Assembly: GCF_900101745.1 (NCBI RefSeq)
Contig: NZ_FNAD01000005.1
Coordinates: 186,001 to 250,000 of the forward strand
Length of the DNA: 64,000 nucleotides
Reading direction: 5' to 3'
Source of the DNA: Glycomyces harbinensis
GTDB lineage: Bacteria > Actinomycetota > Actinomycetes > Mycobacteriales > Micromonosporaceae
Position numbers and translations under genes: made by a program
The notes under the pieces: generated by a model
Databases searched by the model: none
Told to the model about the DNA's origin: nothing
What the model saw: the letters and a program-made list of their open reading frames with translations, nothing else
Shown here: piece by piece, positions 1 to 8,753 of the stretch
How the letters are laid out: the number at the start of each line of letters is the position of its first letter
Numbering within the stretch: the stretch's first letter is position 1

Positions 1-1
1 C

Positions 2-994
2 GCCGGGCTCGACGCGCTCTCCCGCGCCTACGGTCTCGGCGCGATCCGGTCCTGCCGGTACCTGCCCGACGGACTCCTCAACCGCAACTGGCGCATCGAC
101 ACCGCGCAAGGCGTCTTCGCGCTGAAGGAACTGGTCGGCCTCGACCCCGACGTCGCTCGTCGCAACCTTGCTCTGCTGCAGGACCTTTCGACATTCGGCG
201 TTCCCGTCGTCGAGGCGGTGCCCGCCCGCTCCGGCGAGACCGTCATCGCCCTCGGCGGCCACCACTATTATCTCGCTCCCTGGATCGAGGGCGCTCATCC
301 GCGCGGCGAGGCGATGGACGCGGACGCCGCCTTCCACATGGGTTCGGTCATCGGCCGCATCCACCGCGCGCTCGGCGATCCGGCGATCGGGCTGCCTGCG
401 CCCCAACCGCCCGGCGGCGCGCCCACCACGCCCGATGAGGCTCGCGAACGCATCGGCGACTACCTCGGACGGATCGGTCTCCTCGCGGCGCCGTCCGAGT
501 TCGACACCGCCTGCGCCAAAGTGCTCCGCGCCCGCCTGGAACTCCTTGCCGCACATGAACATCTGCGGCCGGCCGACACCGCGCCGACCGGACCGTTCGG
601 GTGGATGCACGGCGACTGCCAGAACTGGAACCTGCTGTGGTCGGGCGGGCGGATCGCCGCCGTCATCGACTGGGACCGTTTGTGCGTCAAGCCTTTCGGC
701 GAGGAGATCGTGCGTGCCGCGATGTACCAGTTCGTGCTGGCCGACGGCCGCGTCGACCTCGGCAACGTCGCGGCCCTCGTCGCCGGGTACCGCTCCGAGG
801 CCCCGATCGACGCGGCCGCTCTGGTCGATGCCGCCAGGCGCCGCTGGTGGCGCCTGACCTCCAGCGTCTGGCACCTGAAATACCACTACCACCTGGGCGA
901 CCACTCCAGCGACCATCTGTTCTTCTCCGACGAGCGCCTGGTCCGGTGGTGGACGGCGCACCTCGACGAGGTCGAGGCGGCGTTCGCGGCCTGA
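2..994 (+). CDS. Phosphotransferase of the APH family (5' truncated by window edge)
   Basis: The reading frame enters from the left edge and reads in phase from base 2, so the true start is outside the window. The in-frame GTG at 218 is unlikely to be the start, because the upstream codons already encode kinase N-lobe sequence (LPDGLLNRNW, then FALKEL with the likely ATP-binding Lys). The C-lobe has the catalytic HGDCQNWN motif at about 608-631 and the metal-binding IDWD at 665-676. This is the aminoglycoside/homoserine/choline-kinase-like fold. The substrate cannot be told, and resistance should not be assumed. It ends one base before the convergent response regulator stop codon. Confidence 0.85.
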   Translation, partial: AGLDALSRAYGLGAIRSCRYLPDGLLNRNWRIDTAQGVFALKELVGLDPDVARRNLALLQDLSTFGVPVVEAVPARSGETVIALGGHHYYLAPWIEGAHPRGEAMDADAAFHMGSVIGRIHRALGDPAIGLPAPQPPGGAPTTPDEARERIGDYLGRIGLLAAPSEFDTACAKVLRARLELLAAHEHLRPADTAPTGPFGWMHGDCQNWNLLWSGGRIAAVIDWDRLCVKPFGEEIVRAAMYQFVLADGRVDLGNVAALVAGYRSEAPIDAAALVDAARRRWWRLTSSVWHLKYHYHLGDHSSDHLFFSDERLVRWWTAHLDEVEAAFAA

Positions 995-995
995 G

Positions 996-1673
996 TCAGT
1001 CCGGGCGCCGCCACCGGTAGCGGCGCTCGGGGCGTCCCCGGCCCGCGTACTTCAGGGCCACGGCGGCGCTGCCGCGTTCGGCGAGCTGCTCGAGGTAGCG
1101 GCGGGCGCTGACGCGCGAGATGCCGATCCGCATCGCGCATTCGGCGGCCGACAGGGTGCCTTCGGCCTCGCGCAGGGCGGTCTCCACCAGTTTCGCCGTC
1201 TCGTTGCTGAACCCCTTGGGCAGCATCGACACCGCCGCCGCGGAGGGGCGCTCGAAGGCGCGGTCGACGTCGGACTGGTCGTGCACGGCCGCCTCCGCCA
1301 GGCCCGCCCGGCGGTTCGCGTACTGCTCCAGGCGTTCGGAGAAGTCGTCGAAGCTGAAGGGCTTGAGCAGGTAGGACACGACGCCGAGCCGGACGGCGGC
1401 GCGGACGGCCTCGGCCTCGCGGGCCGCCGAGATGACGAAGACGTCGCAGTCGTGGCCTTCGGACCGCATGCGCCGCAGCAGGTCCAGGCCGAACACGTCA
1501 GGCAGGTACAGGTCGAGCAGTACCAGGTCGGGCCGGTGCTCCCGGACCGCGGCGAGGGTCTCCTCGCCGGTGCGGGCGCACGCGACGGCCTGGAAGCCCC
1601 GGGTGCGCTCGACGAAGCCGCGGTGGATGTTCACCAGCCGGAAGTCGTCGTCGACGACCAGCACATCGATCAT
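996..1673 (-). CDS. CitB/DcuR-type response regulator
   Basis: 225 aa. The N-terminal receiver domain has the acidic pair at D8-D10, the phospho-acceptor D54 in VLLDLYLPD and the conserved K104 in YLLKPF. The C-terminal part (about 150-225) is a helix-turn-helix of the CitB/DcuR/DctR class, with SAAECAMRIGISRVSARRYL. Its ATG overlaps the stop codon of the upstream sensor kinase gene (ATGA), so the two are translationally coupled. The divergent neighbour is a tctCBA transporter operon. The inference is that phosphorylated regulator activates tctCBA in response to a tri- or dicarboxylate. Confidence 0.93.
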   Translation of the reverse strand: MIDVLVVDDDFRLVNIHRGFVERTRGFQAVACARTGEETLAAVREHRPDLVLLDLYLPDVFGLDLLRRMRSEGHDCDVFVISAAREAEAVRAAVRLGVVSYLLKPFSFDDFSERLEQYANRRAGLAEAAVHDQSDVDRAFERPSAAAVSMLPKGFSNETAKLVETALREAEGTLSAAECAMRIGISRVSARRYLEQLAERGSAAVALKYAGRGRPERRYRWRRPD

Positions 1674-3310
1674 GTCGGCTCCTGGGACGGGGAAAGGGGC
1701 GCGCCGAGCAGCGGCAGGACCGCGGTGAAGCGGGCGCCGCCGGCGGTGTCCGCGAGGGCCACCGTGCCGCCGTGATGCTCGCACACGAGCCTGGTCAGCG
1801 CAAGGCCGATGCCGTGCTCGCCCGCAGCGGCCTTCGTGGTGTACCCGTGCGCGAAGACCTCGCCGGCGGTCTCGGGCGGCACGCCCGGCCCGGAGTCGGT
1901 GACGGTGAGGTGCACGGCCCCTTCGGTTTCGCGGATCTCGACGGCGACCCAGGCCTCCGCGGCGCTGCGCCGGGGCAGGGGCGCGGCGCCGGCGAGGCCC
2001 GCGGCGGCGTCCACGGCGTTGTCGACGAGGTTGCCCAGGACGGTGCCGACGTCGGCGGAGTCGGCGGCCGACAGCGGCCCGAGCAATGAGCCCTCGACCA
2101 TGCGCAGGCGCACCTGCCGTTCGGAGGCCTGCGCGGACTTGGCCATCAGGAGCGCGGCGATCGCCTTGTCGCCGATCGGGCCGCCGATGGACAGGTCGAG
2201 CGACTGGCGGTGGCGGTTGAGCGCGTCGATGTAGGAGCCGACCTCGTCGTGCTCGCCGATCTGGATGAGCCCGGAGATGGTGTGCAGCTTGTTGTCGAAC
2301 TCGTGCGCCTGCGCCCGCAGCGCTTCGGCGGTGGACCGGAACGATCCGAGGTCGCGCTCGAGCTGGGCGAGCTCGGTGCGGTCGCGCAGGGTGGCGACCG
2401 CGCCGAGGGCCCGCCCGTCCTTGGACACGGGCATCCGGTTCACCACCAGGACCCGGTTGCCCTGCAGGACCACCTGGTCGGAGCCGGTCACCGCACCGGA
2501 CAGGACGTCGCGCAGCCGCCCGGTCAGGTCGAGCTCCCCCAGCGACCGCCCGACGGAATCGCCGGGCAGGTCCAGCAGGCGGCGGCCGACGTCGTTGACG
2601 AGCGTGACCCGCTGCTGCGGGTCGAGCGCGACGACGCCCTCGGCGATCCCGTACAGCATCGCCTCCCGGTGCTCGGCCAGGCCCGCGATTTCCCTGGGCT
2701 CCATGCCGAACGTCTGGCGTTTGATGCGCCGCGCCAGCATCCACGACCCCGCCACGCCCAGGACGCTCGCGACGCCCAGGTACAGCAGCAGGTTCGGGCT
2801 CGCGCCCGCGAGCCGCTCGAACGGGGAGGGCACCCGGTGGCCGACGACGGCGACGCCCAGCTGCACGCCGTGGGCGGCGCCGTCGGCGCCGATCACCGGG
2901 ACCTGCGCGACCAGTTCGGTGCGCCCGCCCAGGTCGGTCTCGCCCCGCCAGCCCCGCCCCTCGAGCACCCCCGACCCGAGCGCGGGCTCGGTGCCGATGA
3001 GCAGCGGATTGGTGGAGGCGACCACGACGCCTTCGGCGTCGGCGAGCGTCACCGAGGAGACCTGCCAGCGTTCGAGGTCGCTTTGGATCTGCGGGGCGAG
3101 CGTCTGCTCCGGCGCGGGCGCGGGCAGCAGCTCGCGCACCAGGTCGGAGGCCGCGAGGCTCTCGGCGAGCTGGGTGACGCGCCGGCCCTGCTCGACGGTG
3201 AACACGGCCGCGGACTGCGCCAGGGAGAGCCCGGCGACGGCGGCGAGGACGAGAAGGATCACCGTCAGCTGGAAGACGAGCAGCTGACCGGCGAGCGTGG
3301 GGCGGGGCAC
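1670..3310 (-). CDS. CitA/DcuS-type sensor histidine kinase
   Basis: 546 aa from the GTG at 3310; an alternative GTG at 3349 adds 13 residues. I prefer the shorter start because RPTLAGQLLVFQL is the usual beginning of this family, but neither start has a strong Shine-Dalgarno. Order: a membrane helix (about 10-35), a periplasmic sensor domain (about 40-160), a second helix (about 170-195), a PAS domain (about 215-310), then the H-box RAQAHEFDNKLHTISG with His about 336. After it come an N-box GNLVDNAVD (about 426) and G-boxes DSGPGV and GIGLAL. This is the architecture of citrate, fumarate and other carboxylate sensors. It is cotranscribed with the response regulator (ATGA overlap) and divergent from tctCBA. 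Confidence 0.92.
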   Translation of the reverse strand: MPRPTLAGQLLVFQLTVILLVLAAVAGLSLAQSAAVFTVEQGRRVTQLAESLAASDLVRELLPAPAPEQTLAPQIQSDLERWQVSSVTLADAEGVVVASTNPLLIGTEPALGSGVLEGRGWRGETDLGGRTELVAQVPVIGADGAAHGVQLGVAVVGHRVPSPFERLAGASPNLLLYLGVASVLGVAGSWMLARRIKRQTFGMEPREIAGLAEHREAMLYGIAEGVVALDPQQRVTLVNDVGRRLLDLPGDSVGRSLGELDLTGRLRDVLSGAVTGSDQVVLQGNRVLVVNRMPVSKDGRALGAVATLRDRTELAQLERDLGSFRSTAEALRAQAHEFDNKLHTISGLIQIGEHDEVGSYIDALNRHRQSLDLSIGGPIGDKAIAALLMAKSAQASERQVRLRMVEGSLLGPLSAADSADVGTVLGNLVDNAVDAAAGLAGAAPLPRRSAAEAWVAVEIRETEGAVHLTVTDSGPGVPPETAGEVFAHGYTTKAAAGEHGIGLALTRLVCEHHGGTVALADTAGGARFTAVLPLLGAPLSPSQEPT

Positions 3311-3422
3311 GGGCCTGAACACAATGAACTCAATGATCGTTTCGGACACAAGGCTGACACCGGGGCCGCGCCAGGGTGACCATCGTCTCTCACCCCGCCC
3401 CCGAAATGAAAGAGCAACGACG

Positions 3423-4418
3423 ATGAAATTTCACCGGAGGGCCCTCCTGTCCGCCGCGGCGGCCGTCCCCGTCGCCGCGGCCGCGTCCGCCTGCGGCCTC
3501 ACCGCCGACGACGGCGCCGACGGCGGCCCGCTCGCCGGCCTGCGCATCATGGTGCCCAACAGCCCCGGCGGCGGCTACGACACGACCGCCCGGTCCATTG
3601 CCCGGATCATGGAGGACGAGTCGATCGCCAAGGGCGTCGAGGTCTTCAACCTCTCGGGAGCCGGCGGCACGGTCGGCTTGCAGCGCACCGTGAACGAGGA
3701 GGGCAACGGCGACCTGGTCATGCAGATGGGCCTGGGCGTCGTGGGCGCCTCCTACACGCAGAACTCCGAGGCGAAGCTGACCGGGACCACCCCGATCGCG
3801 AAGCTCGTCGAGGAGGCCGGGGCGATCGTCGTGCCCTCGGGGTCGCCGTTCCAGACGATCGGCGACCTGGTCGAGGCCTGGAACGGTGACCCGGGGGGCG
3901 TCGCGATCGGCGGCGGCTCCTCCCCCGGCGGGCCCGACCACCTGCTGCCGATGCGCCTGGCCTACACCGTGGGCATCACCCCGGTCGACGTCAACTACGT
4001 GTCCTACGACGGGGGCGGCGAACTGCTTCCGGCGCTCCTGGGCGAGAAGATCGCCGCGGGCGCGAGCGGCGTCGGGGAGTTCATCGACCAGATCGAGGCG
4101 GGGTCGCTGCGGGTCCTGGCCGTCTCCACCGCCGAGCGCGTCGACGCCGTACCCGACACGCCGACGTTCACCGAATCGGGCATCGACCTGGTGTTCACCA
4201 ACTGGCGCGGCTGGGTGGCCCCGCCCGGCATCGAGGACGCCGACCGCGACAAGTGGATCGACGCGATCACCGCGGTGGCCGAGTCCGACGCGTGGGCCGA
4301 GGAGCTCGCCAAGCAGGGCTGGATCGACGCGTTCGTCACCGGCAGCGCCTTCGGCGAGTACCTCGAGGAGCAGGACACCGAAGTGGCCGCGATCCTCCAG
4401 GAACTGGGCCTGGCATGA
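3423..4418 (+). CDS. tctC: Tripartite tricarboxylate transporter substrate-binding protein TctC
   Basis: 331 aa. The ATG at 3423 follows a GAAAGAG ribosome-binding site. The N-terminus is a lipoprotein-type signal peptide (RRALLSAAAAVPVAAA) ending in a lipobox-like ASAC, so it should be anchored outside the membrane. The body has the TctC/Bug fold: MVPNSPGGGYDTTAR near the start, which binds the carboxylate in this family, then NLSGAGGTVG, and FTNWRGWVAPPG in the C-terminal half. It is the first gene of tctC-tctB-tctA, and tctB starts in the ATGA overlap at its stop. The ligand is probably citrate or a related carboxylate, but the exact one is unknown. Confidence 0.92.
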   Translation: MKFHRRALLSAAAAVPVAAAASACGLTADDGADGGPLAGLRIMVPNSPGGGYDTTARSIARIMEDESIAKGVEVFNLSGAGGTVGLQRTVNEEGNGDLVMQMGLGVVGASYTQNSEAKLTGTTPIAKLVEEAGAIVVPSGSPFQTIGDLVEAWNGDPGGVAIGGGSSPGGPDHLLPMRLAYTVGITPVDVNYVSYDGGGELLPALLGEKIAAGASGVGEFIDQIEAGSLRVLAVSTAERVDAVPDTPTFTESGIDLVFTNWRGWVAPPGIEDADRDKWIDAITAVAESDAWAEELAKQGWIDAFVTGSAFGEYLEEQDTEVAAILQELGLA

Positions 4419-4993
4419 CCGGTGCCGACGACACGGCCGTCCCGGCCGCCGACAATGCCGCCGACGACAGCGCCGCCGACGGCGGCCCCGACACCGGAGC
4501 CGACGCCGAGGCGACCGCGCCTGCGGGGCCGGACCGCGCCCAGTATTGGGTGTGCGGCGGCCTCGCGCTGCTGGGCGTCCTCGTCATCGTCGACGCCGCC
4601 CGCATCGCCGGGTTCACCGCCTCCAACGACCCGATCGGGCCCAAACCTGTTCCGATCATCCTGGGCGCGCTGCTCATCGGCGTCGCCGCGTTCTACGCGC
4701 TCGACGTCGCCCGGGGCGGGCGCGGCGAGGCCGCCGAGACCGACGGGGCCTTCGACTGGCGCACCGTCGGCCTCCTGTGCGCGCTGTTCGTCGCGAACGC
4801 GCTCGTCATCGAATGGCTCGGCTGGGTCATCTCCGGTTCGCTCCTGTTCTGGGGCGCGGCGATCGTGCTCGGCTCGCGCCGCTACTTCCTGACGCTCGGC
4901 GCCGCGGTGGTGCTGGGACTGGCCACGTTCTACGGCTTCGCGATCGGACTGGGCGTGGGCCTGCCCGCCGGGATCTTGCAGGGGATCCTCTGA
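4415..4993 (+). CDS. tctB: Tripartite tricarboxylate transporter small membrane subunit TctB
   Basis: 192 aa. Its ATG overlaps the tctC stop (ATGA), and its own stop overlaps the tctA start by one base (TGATG). An acidic, Ala-rich cytoplasmic leader of about 40 residues precedes four predicted membrane segments (YWVCGGLALLGVLVIVDAA, PIILGALLIGVAAFYAL, VGLLCALFVANALVIEWLG and the C-terminal pair). This matches the four-helix TctB subunit. The long negatively charged N-terminal extension is unusual for the family, where the protein usually begins close to the first helix. It works with TctA as the permease of a solute-binding-protein-dependent secondary transporter. Confidence 0.9.
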   Translation: MTGADDTAVPAADNAADDSAADGGPDTGADAEATAPAGPDRAQYWVCGGLALLGVLVIVDAARIAGFTASNDPIGPKPVPIILGALLIGVAAFYALDVARGGRGEAAETDGAFDWRTVGLLCALFVANALVIEWLGWVISGSLLFWGAAIVLGSRRYFLTLGAAVVLGLATFYGFAIGLGVGLPAGILQGIL

Positions 4994-6501
4994 TGGACAA
5001 CATGCATGCGCTCATCGACGGGTTCGGCGCGGTCCTGACCCCGCAGAACCTGCTCATCGCGCTCATCGGCGTCACCATCGGCACGGCCGTCTCGATGCTC
5101 CCGGGCATGGGCACGGCCATGGCGATCGCGCTGCTCCTGCCGATCACCTACGGGCTGGAGCCGACCCAGGCGTTCATCATGTTCGCCGGGATCTTCTACG
5201 GCGGCATGTACGGCGGCTCGACCACCGCGATCCTGCTGAACACGCCGGGGCAGTCGTCGTCGGTCGTGACGGTGATGGAGGGCTTCAAGATGACCCGCAA
5301 GGGCCGCGGGGGCCAGGCGCTGGCGACGGCGGCGATCGGGTCGTTCGTGGCCGGGACGATCGCGACGGTCGCGCTCGTGTTCGTCACGCCGATCACGGTG
5401 GACTTCGCGATCGGGCTCGGCGCGCCCGACTACTTCGCGATCATGGTGCTCGCGCTGGTGGCGACCGCTTCGGTCCTGGGGTCCTCGCGCATTCGCGGGT
5501 TCGCGTCGCTCCTGTTCGGGCTCGCCTTGGGCACCATCGGGATCGACGCGGTGACGGGTCAGCAGCGGTTGACGTACGGGCTGCCGCAGCTGGCCGACGG
5601 GATCGACGTGGTGATCGTCGCGGTGGGCGTGTTCGCCATCGGCGAGGCGCTGTGGATCGCGGCGCGGGGGCGCGCGACGAAGGACGAGGTGCTGCCGGTC
5701 GGGCGGGTGTGGATGGGCCGGTCGGACTGGAGGCGGTCGTGGGGGCCGTGGCTGCGGGGGACCGCGCTCGGGTTCCCGTTCGGCGCGATGCCCGCCGGGG
5801 GCGCGGAAGTGCCGACGTTCCTGTCCTATGTGACCGAACGGCGGTTGTCGAAGCACAAGGACGAGTTCGGTCACGGGGCCATCGAGGGCGTCGCGGGGCC
5901 GGAGGCGGCGAACAACGCCTCGGCGGCCGGGACGCTGGTGCCGATGCTCGCACTGGGCCTGCCGTGCAACGCGACGGCGGCGATCATGCTGGCGGCGTTC
6001 CAGACGTACGGCATCCAGCCGGGGCCGCTGCTGTTCGAGAACGAGTCGACGCTGGTGTGGACGCTCATCGCGAGCCTGTTCATCGGGAACGCGATGCTGC
6101 TGGTGCTCAACATGCCGATGATCCCGATCTGGGTGAAGCTGCTGCGCATTCCCAAGCCGTACCTGTTCGCGGGGATCCTGTTCTTCGCGTCGATGGGGGC
6201 GTACGCGGTGAACGCGCAGCCGTTCGACCTGTTCGTGCTGCTGGTCCTGGGCCTGGTGGGTCTTGCGATGCGGCGCTTCGGGGTGCCGATGCTGCCGTTG
6301 ATCGTCGGGGTCATCCTCGGCCCGATGGCGGAGCGCCAGGCGCGGATGTCCCTGCAGCTGTCGGGCGGGGACTTGTCGGGCCTGATCGGTGGGCCGGTCT
6401 CGTGGACCGTGTACGGGATCATCGCTTTGATCGCCTTGTGGCCGTTGGCGGTGCTCGTGCGGCGGCGCTCGACCCGCGTGCGCGAGCCAGCCGCGGCCTG
6501 A
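4993..6501 (+). CDS. tctA: Tripartite tricarboxylate transporter large permease TctA
   Basis: 502 aa, the usual TctA length, with about 11-12 membrane segments. Family signatures include SMLPGMGTAMAIALLLPITYG near the N-terminus, GIFYGGMYGGSTTAILLNTPG (about 75-95) and the internal repeat GVAGPEAANNASAAGTLVPML in the second half. The latter two are the paired PGxG/NTPG-type repeats of the TctA fold. It is the ion-coupled permease that takes substrate delivered by TctC. It is the last gene of the operon, followed directly by a strong terminator hairpin. Confidence 0.95.
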   Translation: MDNMHALIDGFGAVLTPQNLLIALIGVTIGTAVSMLPGMGTAMAIALLLPITYGLEPTQAFIMFAGIFYGGMYGGSTTAILLNTPGQSSSVVTVMEGFKMTRKGRGGQALATAAIGSFVAGTIATVALVFVTPITVDFAIGLGAPDYFAIMVLALVATASVLGSSRIRGFASLLFGLALGTIGIDAVTGQQRLTYGLPQLADGIDVVIVAVGVFAIGEALWIAARGRATKDEVLPVGRVWMGRSDWRRSWGPWLRGTALGFPFGAMPAGGAEVPTFLSYVTERRLSKHKDEFGHGAIEGVAGPEAANNASAAGTLVPMLALGLPCNATAAIMLAAFQTYGIQPGPLLFENESTLVWTLIASLFIGNAMLLVLNMPMIPIWVKLLRIPKPYLFAGILFFASMGAYAVNAQPFDLFVLLVLGLVGLAMRRFGVPMLPLIVGVILGPMAERQARMSLQLSGGDLSGLIGGPVSWTVYGIIALIALWPLAVLVRRRSTRVREPAAA

Positions 6502-6514
6502 ATGGGGGGGGGAG

Positions 6515-6547
6515 GGTGCGGGCCGCGGCTGCGGCCCGCACCTTTTT
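6515..6547 (+). terminator. Intrinsic terminator of tctCBA
   Basis: A perfect 12-bp stem (GGTGCGGGCCGC with GCGGCCCGCACC) around a GGCT tetraloop is followed at once by TTTTT. It lies 13 bp after the tctA stop and just before the end of the convergent DUF418 gene. Confidence 0.9.
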
Positions 6548-6552
6548 GCGGT

Positions 6553-7713
6553 TTAACGCAGGAGGGTCTTCTGGAGCATCTCGGCCGGGCCGGTCGCGAA
6601 GCGGCGCAGCCACAACCGGGATCCGACGAGGAGGACGGCGCTGATGGCGAGCCACAGGGCGGCGACGAACCACGGGTCGTCGCCGAAGCGCGCGGCCAGG
6701 CCCAGGCCCCACCCGTAGCAGATCGCCGAGGCCAGCAGGTTCTGGAGGATGTACCCGCTGAGTGCGGTGCGGCCCAAGGACTCCAGGGCGGCGGTGACGG
6801 GTCCGCGGCGGACGCGTTCGATGAGGAGGCCGACGAGGCCGACGTACCCGAGCATGACGACCGGGGCCGCGGCGTACCGCTCCAGGAAGAACAGCTCGTC
6901 GGGGCCGAGCATGAGCGCGAGGTTGGCCGGCAGGCCGATGCCCAGGCCCCACGACAGGAGCCTGTTGCGGATCCGGCCGCCGGTCGCATCGGAGCCGAAG
7001 GCCCCGGCGCGGAAGAGCCTGACGCCCAGCATGAACAGGAACACCAGCAGCGGGAACGTCACGATCGGCTCGATGCGGAACATCAAGGCGTTGTCCAGGC
7101 GGAACTGGACCTGCTCCCACCAGGATCCGGAGGCGTAGAGCGCCTGGATCTCGGGGTCGTGCTGGGGGGCGATGCCCGGGCCCGTGAACATGGCGGCGGT
7201 GACCAGGCCCATGATCGTCAGGTGCACGCCGAGTGCGGTCCACATGACCGCGTGCTGCGCGCGCTGGGAGCGGGTGAGCAGCCAGGCGACGGCGACCGCC
7301 GTGACGGCGTAGCCCATGAGGACGTCCCAGGCGAACACGAGCGTGAAGTGGATCGTGCCTTCGACAAAGAGGAACAGGGCCCGCCAGTGGTAGCGGCCGG
7401 GCCAGCGGCGCCCGCGCTTTTCGGCCGAGCGGTACTGGATGGCGAGGCCGACGCCGAAGAGGACGGTCAGCATGGACAGGAACTTGCCGTTGGCGAGCAG
7501 TGCGAAGAGCGCGCCGATCGCGGTGTCGTCGGTGCCGGCCGAGCCGATCAGGGGGCCGGCCTCGCCGTACTTGTCGGCGAAGATCCAGACGTTGGTGCCG
7601 AGCGTGCCGAGGATGGCGACGCCGCGCAGGACGTCCAGGAGCGGCAGGCGCCCCTTCGGCGCGGGCGGCGCGGCTTCGCGGGCGGCGGCCTGGGCCGCGG
7701 CGGAGGTGTGCAT
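6553..7713 (-). CDS. DUF418 (YeiB-like) multi-pass membrane protein
   Basis: 386 aa from the ATG at 7713; an ATG at 7761 would add 16 residues. I prefer 7713 because GATCCT lies six bases ahead of it, the spacing of other leaderless starts here, and the family domain (RLPLLDVLRGVAILGTLGTNVW) starts soon after. About ten membrane helices are visible. The last 160 residues are the DUF418 domain, with WGLGIGLPANLAL and GRTALSGYILQNLLASAICYGWGLG. The family is related to acyltransferase-3-like membrane proteins and has no firmly established reaction. A heme or transport role should not be inferred from this sequence. Confidence 0.85.
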   Translation of the reverse strand: MHTSAAAQAAAREAAPPAPKGRLPLLDVLRGVAILGTLGTNVWIFADKYGEAGPLIGSAGTDDTAIGALFALLANGKFLSMLTVLFGVGLAIQYRSAEKRGRRWPGRYHWRALFLFVEGTIHFTLVFAWDVLMGYAVTAVAVAWLLTRSQRAQHAVMWTALGVHLTIMGLVTAAMFTGPGIAPQHDPEIQALYASGSWWEQVQFRLDNALMFRIEPIVTFPLLVFLFMLGVRLFRAGAFGSDATGGRIRNRLLSWGLGIGLPANLALMLGPDELFFLERYAAAPVVMLGYVGLVGLLIERVRRGPVTAALESLGRTALSGYILQNLLASAICYGWGLGLAARFGDDPWFVAALWLAISAVLLVGSRLWLRRFATGPAEMLQKTLLR

Positions 7714-7869
7714 GTCTTCAGGATCGCCGCCGCGCGGGCCCGATGAATCCTGCTGCGGCATGGACTTTCGGGCCCGGCGGGGGCGACCGGCGGTGCAGTC
7801 CGGGCCGGTCCGAAGGTGGGACGCGGGCGGGGGCGGGTGCGACTTTGGTGGCAGGCCCCCGCCCGGTCC

Positions 7870-8607
7870 TCACGCGGGCACAGTCGCCGTCCGGTTGCGG
7901 CGCTTGGGTTTGCGGTCGAGCCACCACTGGGCGATCATCAGGTTGACGATCCCGCTGATCCAGATCGAGGCGACGGCCACGTCCTCCATGAGGGCGTTCG
8001 TGTCGCCGCCGTAGTAGCCGTCTTGGAACGGCGTGAGGATCAGGATCAGCACGACCATCCACAGGCGGTTGACCACGATCGAGGTGCATAGCGCGAAGCT
8101 GCGGATCATCCAGCGGCGGTGGTCCCCGAAGCGGCGGCGCCTGGCGGCGGCGAACCCGGCGGCGGTGGTGGCGAGCCACAGCACCGCGAGGAAGACCTGC
8201 CCGATCTTGCCGGCCGCTCCGACGACCGAGAGGATGCCGACGACCAGGGCGAACAGTCCTGAGGGGAGCACTCCGGCGAACACGTAGAGGCGCCCGGAGA
8301 TCCGGTGGACCTTCGGGTGGTGCCGGCGCAGCCACGGCCACACCTGCATCGAGCAGGTGATGATCGCGATGGAGCCGAACAGGATGTGTCCCGAGAGCAG
8401 CAGGTAGTGGGTCTCGGGGAAGGCGGCCTGGAGCTGGACGAGCGAGTCGTCGGTGTCGAAGGTCAGGTAGGAGGGCAGCCTCGCGGCCACGAAGAGCCCG
8501 ACGATGGTGAACAGCGGGATGATCCAGGGCCGGCGGTACCACTTGGGTTTCGCTCGGGCGGGCCCGGATTCGGGTGCGGGGCGGGTGAGGGTGGTCGGCT
8601 GGGCCAT
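7870..8607 (-). CDS. DUF2306 membrane protein, target of the adjacent TetR
   Basis: 245 aa. The ATG at 8607 is preferred over the one at 8628 because GGAG lies six bases ahead of it. About six to seven membrane helices are visible, with the DUF2306 pattern of a cytoplasmic histidine-rich loop (RRHHPKVHRISGRLYVFAG) between helices. A second basic loop, RRRRFGDHRRWMIRSFAL, comes before the later helices. The function is unknown. The gene is divergent from a TetR regulator, and the 146 bp between them contain a large composite palindrome. The likely arrangement is that the TetR protein represses this gene and itself. Confidence 0.85.
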   Translation of the reverse strand: MAQPTTLTRPAPESGPARAKPKWYRRPWIIPLFTIVGLFVAARLPSYLTFDTDDSLVQLQAAFPETHYLLLSGHILFGSIAIITCSMQVWPWLRRHHPKVHRISGRLYVFAGVLPSGLFALVVGILSVVGAAGKIGQVFLAVLWLATTAAGFAAARRRRFGDHRRWMIRSFALCTSIVVNRLWMVVLILILTPFQDGYYGGDTNALMEDVAVASIWISGIVNLMIAQWWLDRKPKRRNRTATVPA

Positions 8608-8642
8608 GGGTGTCTCCGATCGCGGCATGGAGTGCCGATCAA

Positions 8643-8680
8643 TGCGTATGAGATACGCTATTTAGCGTACATCATACGCA
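8643..8680. promoter_or_regulatory. Composite TetR operator (two overlapping dyads)
   Basis: A 38-bp near-palindrome: TGCGTATG-aga-TACGCTA, then TT, then TAGCGTA-cat-CATACGCA (15 of 18 pairs match). It can also be read as two adjacent 15-bp operators: GCGTAT-gag-ATACGC at 8644-8658 (perfect) and GCGTAC-atc-ATACGC at 8665-8679 (5 of 6). It is strikingly AT-rich against its surroundings and lies between the divergent DUF2306 and tetR-type genes. Confidence 0.8.
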
Positions 8681-8753
8681 TCAGTGATGCCTGCGAGCGG
8701 CTCCCGGCCGGGTCGTAATCTGCGACTCTCGGGCGAAGTGGAGGAGGAACACT

